The notes below the pieces were generated by a model. The model was given only the letters and a program-made list of their open reading frames with translations, made no database searches and was not told the DNA's origin. Made by a program: the position numbers and the translations under genes. This document shows, one piece after another, positions 41,795-43,738 of a stretch of DNA of 43,738 nucleotides. Where the stretch lies: contig NZ_MLQR01000001.1 in NCBI RefSeq assembly GCF_001866005.1, positions 70,753-114,490 of the forward strand. Reading direction: 5' to 3'. Within the stretch, counting starts at the first letter, position 1. Each line of letters starts with the position of its first letter. Origin of the DNA: Anaerobacillus alkalilacustris (GTDB lineage Bacteria; Bacillota; Bacilli; Bacillales; Anaerobacillaceae).

Positions 41795-42886
41795 ATGAAA
41801 GGCGGTAATGACAAAAATTATGTTGTCTCCCAAGAGAATTGGTCTCTTCACCGTAAAGGATACCAGGATCAGCAGAGGCATCAGGAAAAAGTACAGGACG
41901 CAATTACAAAAAATTTACCAGACTTAGTTAGTGAAGAAAATATTATTATGTCCAACGGCCGAGACGTCATAAAAATCCCAATAAGATCTCTAGATGAATA
42001 TAAAATTCGCTATAACTATGATAAAAACAAACATGTAGGTCAAGGAGATGGAGACAGCGAATTAGGAGATGTTGTAGCAAGAGACGGAAGTGGAGATCAA
42101 AAGCAAGGTCCTGGAAAAGGCCAAGGTGCCGGCGACCAAGCTGGGGATGATTATTATGAAGCAGAAGTTTCAATTATGGAGCTAGAAAACATGTTATTTA
42201 GGGAATTAGAACTACCTAATCTTAAGCAAAAAGAGCAGGATAATATTATTGTTGAAGATATTGAATTTAACGATATTCGTAAAAAAGGATTAATGGGTAA
42301 TATTGATAAAAAGCGCACAATCCTATCAGCTCTTAAGAGAAATGCAATGGAAGGTAAACCTGGAATCGCACCAATTCACAACGATGACTTAAGGTTTAAA
42401 ACGTGGAATGAAATCGTCAAGCCTGAATCTAAAGCTGTTGTATTAGCAATGATGGATACATCAGGATCAATGGGGAAATGGGAAAAATATATGGCACGTA
42501 GCTTTTTCTTTTGGATGACACGTTTTCTTCGAACGAAATATGAAACAGTAGACATTGAATTTATTGCACATCATACCGAAGCAAAGGTAGTATCTGAAGA
42601 AGACTTCTTCTCAAAGGGTGAAAGCGGAGGTACGATTTGCTCAAGTGCTTACCGAAAGGCATTAGAATTAATAAATTTAAAATATGAGCCTTCAAGATAT
42701 AACATTTACCCGTTCCACTTTTCTGATGGTGATAACCTAACGTCCGATAATGCACGTTGCTTAAAGCTCGTTAACGAATTAATGGAAATATCAAGCATGT
42801 TTGGGTATGGTGAAGTAAACCAGTATAATTGCACACCATATACACAAAGTAAAACCGTTGATACTATTAAGTTTCAACGGTTTTAA
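41795..42886 (+). CDS. yhbH: YhbH (DUF444, sporulation-linked), C-terminally truncated by an integrated element
   Basis: YhbH belongs to the DUF444 family linked with PrkA and SpoVR and expressed in sporulation. Start ATG 41795 follows AAAGAGGAGGG. The protein opens [20 protein letters not shown], has a Gly-rich linker (about 90-115) and a von Willebrand A-like domain with the metal-site motif [14 protein letters not shown]. Native sequence runs to GYGEVNQYN (N345). Then come 18 unrelated codons and a stop at 42886. The B. subtilis protein, as I recall, is about 392 aa, so some 45 C-terminal residues are missing. The break abuts a large serine recombinase gene transcribed towards it, so the gene is probably split by insertion. 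Confidence 0.9.
   Translation: MKGGNDKNYVVSQENWSLHRKGYQDQQRHQEKVQDAITKNLPDLVSEENIIMSNGRDVIKIPIRSLDEYKIRYNYDKNKHVGQGDGDSELGDVVARDGSGDQKQGPGKGQGAGDQAGDDYYEAEVSIMELENMLFRELELPNLKQKEQDNIIVEDIEFNDIRKKGLMGNIDKKRTILSALKRNAMEGKPGIAPIHNDDLRFKTWNEIVKPESKAVVLAMMDTSGSMGKWEKYMARSFFFWMTRFLRTKYETVDIEFIAHHTEAKVVSEEDFFSKGESGGTICSSAYRKALELINLKYEPSRYNIYPFHFSDGDNLTSDNARCLKLVNELMEISSMFGYGEVNQYNCTPYTQSKTVDTIKFQRF
42851..42884. terminator. Bidirectional terminator at the element end
   Basis: AAAACCGTTGA (42851-42861) and TCAACGGTTTT (42874-42884) form an 11-bp perfect stem around a 12-nt loop. It overlaps the stop codons of both yhbH and the recombinase gene, which interlock at TTAA (42883-42886). It likely belongs to the inserted element. 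Confidence 0.7.
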
Positions 42887-43738
42887 ATTTTGGGGAATAG
42901 TTGAATTTGAAACTGATCACGTTTTGTCCAATCGGTTTTTCTTAAATAAGTCGCTTTATCAAGTATGGTTTTTAATAAACGGTTTTTCTTTTCGATATCG
43001 TCTGTATGCCGATATGCTTCCAGTACACTTTTAACTTTTGGTACAAACTCATGGACGTTTTTCTCTTCAATTTGCTCTTTATGGATTTCCTTCTGGAGAG
43101 TGTTAATCTCATCTTGGAGTTTTTTAATCCGTTCAACAATGTTTTGTTGTCGTTCCACGAACGTATCAATATCATACACCCCACGCTCGAGTAAATCGTG
43201 AAGGTTATTCTTTTGGGCATTTAGTTCCGCAATTTCTTTTTTCTTTTTCTCAATTGCTTTTTCCTTCAGTGGAATTACTGAGGTGTTTTCAGTTTTCTTT
43301 TTAGTTTCTTCATGGACTTCGAAATGGTCAACGTATTCTTGAAGACTCTCAAGTATTCTAGCTTCTACTAAATGAAGTGAAGCCCCTTTCTGAACCCCTT
43401 TACAACTCGATTGGTTGCAACGTATCATGTTACTCGGTCTGTCTTTTCTTGGTTGATAGAGCATAGTGTATCCACATACTTCACATTGGAGGATTCCAGC
43501 CAAAGGGTTAGATAGTGATTTTGATTCAACTGTGGAAGGTCTCCACCTACCGGTGTGAGCTTTATTAGCAGCTTCCCATAAGTCCTGAGTGACGAGCGGT
43601 TCGTGTGCATTTTCTTTTATAATCCATTCCGACTTAGGCATTTTCTTACGGGCATAACTCCCGTTCCGCTTTTGATACTTCACTTTCCCCCAAATCATAT
43701 GCCCTAGATAGACTTCATTTTTAATAATGGCGGTTATT
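42883..43738 (-). CDS. Large serine recombinase, C-terminal part (partial)
   Basis: The frame is open from the right edge and ends at 42883, giving about 284 codons. The N-terminal visible part is the recombinase domain ([18 protein letters not shown], then [12 protein letters not shown]). Next is a zinc ribbon with CEVCGYTM and a CNQSSC pair (about residues 80-105 of the visible part). Then comes a long coiled coil ([20 protein letters not shown] and later), as in Bxb1/phiC31-class and SpoIVCA-type recombinases. The catalytic Ser resolvase domain would lie beyond 43738. It converges on yhbH and probably catalyses integration and excision at the junction near 42830. Confidence 0.88.
   Translation of the reverse strand, partial: ITAIIKNEVYLGHMIWGKVKYQKRNGSYARKKMPKSEWIIKENAHEPLVTQDLWEAANKAHTGRWRPSTVESKSLSNPLAGILQCEVCGYTMLYQPRKDRPSNMIRCNQSSCKGVQKGASLHLVEARILESLQEYVDHFEVHEETKKKTENTSVIPLKEKAIEKKKKEIAELNAQKNNLHDLLERGVYDIDTFVERQQNIVERIKKLQDEINTLQKEIHKEQIEEKNVHEFVPKVKSVLEAYRHTDDIEKKNRLLKTILDKATYLRKTDWTKRDQFQIQLFPKI

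Larger units (their letters stand above)
42830..43738. mobile_element. Left end of an integrated serine-recombinase element within yhbH (partial)
   Basis: The element's first recognisable bases follow codon 345 of yhbH, about position 42830. It contains a converging large serine recombinase and continues past the right edge. Large serine recombinases integrate phages and intervening elements at short att cores, and the recombinase gene commonly sits at the very end of the element. The other junction and the 3' part of yhbH are not in this window, so size and type (prophage, skin-like or ICE) are unknown. Confidence 0.7.

Overview
This window is a low-GC Firmicutes chromosome segment, most likely from a spore-forming member of the Bacillaceae. 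The signs are a 23S-5S rRNA end followed by a tRNA array in the order I recall for Bacillus subtilis trnD (Asn-Ser-Glu-Val-Met-Asp-Phe-Thr-Tyr-Trp-His-Gln-Gly-Cys-Leu), AGGAGG-type ribosome binding sites, GTG and TTG starts, CcpA cre-like boxes, and a queG / yhbB-like / trmL / prkA / yhbH gene order that, from memory, resembles the same part of the B. subtilis chromosome. I cannot name the species; a Bacillus-related alkaliphile or anaerobe would fit but is not shown.

Layout. (1) 1-2042: the 3' tip of 23S rRNA, 5S rRNA and 15 tRNA genes, ending at a strong terminator. Two of these genes (fMet and Phe) are preceded by a copy of their own 5' end fused to about 115-120 bp of foreign sequence. 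(2) 2043-16166: a galactose / alpha-galactoside block. galK-galE-galT, a ROK repressor and galM lie on the plus strand. A convergent minus-strand operon holds an ABC sugar-binding lipoprotein, two permeases and a GH36 alpha-galactosidase, and a divergent LacI-family regulator follows. A sixteenth tRNA, Leu(CAA), lies just beyond, so this catabolic block seems to have been placed between the last two tRNAs of an ancestral trnD-like cluster. (3) 16252-22093: a gene-poor stretch with small proteins, a repeat-rich beta-trefoil-like protein, a CAP-domain protein, palindromic mobile repeats and a fragment of a squalene-hopene-cyclase-like gene. (4) 22094-24170: a PocR-type sensor kinase with an AraC-type response regulator; the kinase lacks the usual phospho-acceptor histidine. 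(5) 24480-28107: queG, an alkyltransferase, an amidase-domain protein and trmL. (6) 28312-34847: a second sugar system, with a LacI regulator, a debranching-type glycosidase, a binding lipoprotein and two permeases, marked by CCGAAACGTTTCGG-type operators. (7) 34987-42886: a membrane protein, a class A penicillin-binding protein, prkA, a UspA protein, signal peptidase I and yhbH. (8) 42830-43738: the left end of an integrated element whose large serine recombinase converges on yhbH and cuts off its C-terminus.

How the genes work together. The alpha-galactosidase and its importer would bring in melibiose- or raffinose-type sugars and release galactose, which GalM, GalK, GalT and GalE feed into glycolysis. 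Near-identical 19-bp palindromes in front of galK and in front of the binding-protein gene suggest that the ROK protein controls both. Neither importer operon encodes an ATPase, so a shared MsmX-type ATPase elsewhere is likely.

The most notable observation is the interruption of yhbH, a gene in a conserved sporulation-linked cluster, by a serine-recombinase element, in the manner of the sigK-skin and spsM-SPbeta intervening elements. If the element excises during sporulation it would be a developmental DNA rearrangement; that is an inference, and the other end lies outside the window.
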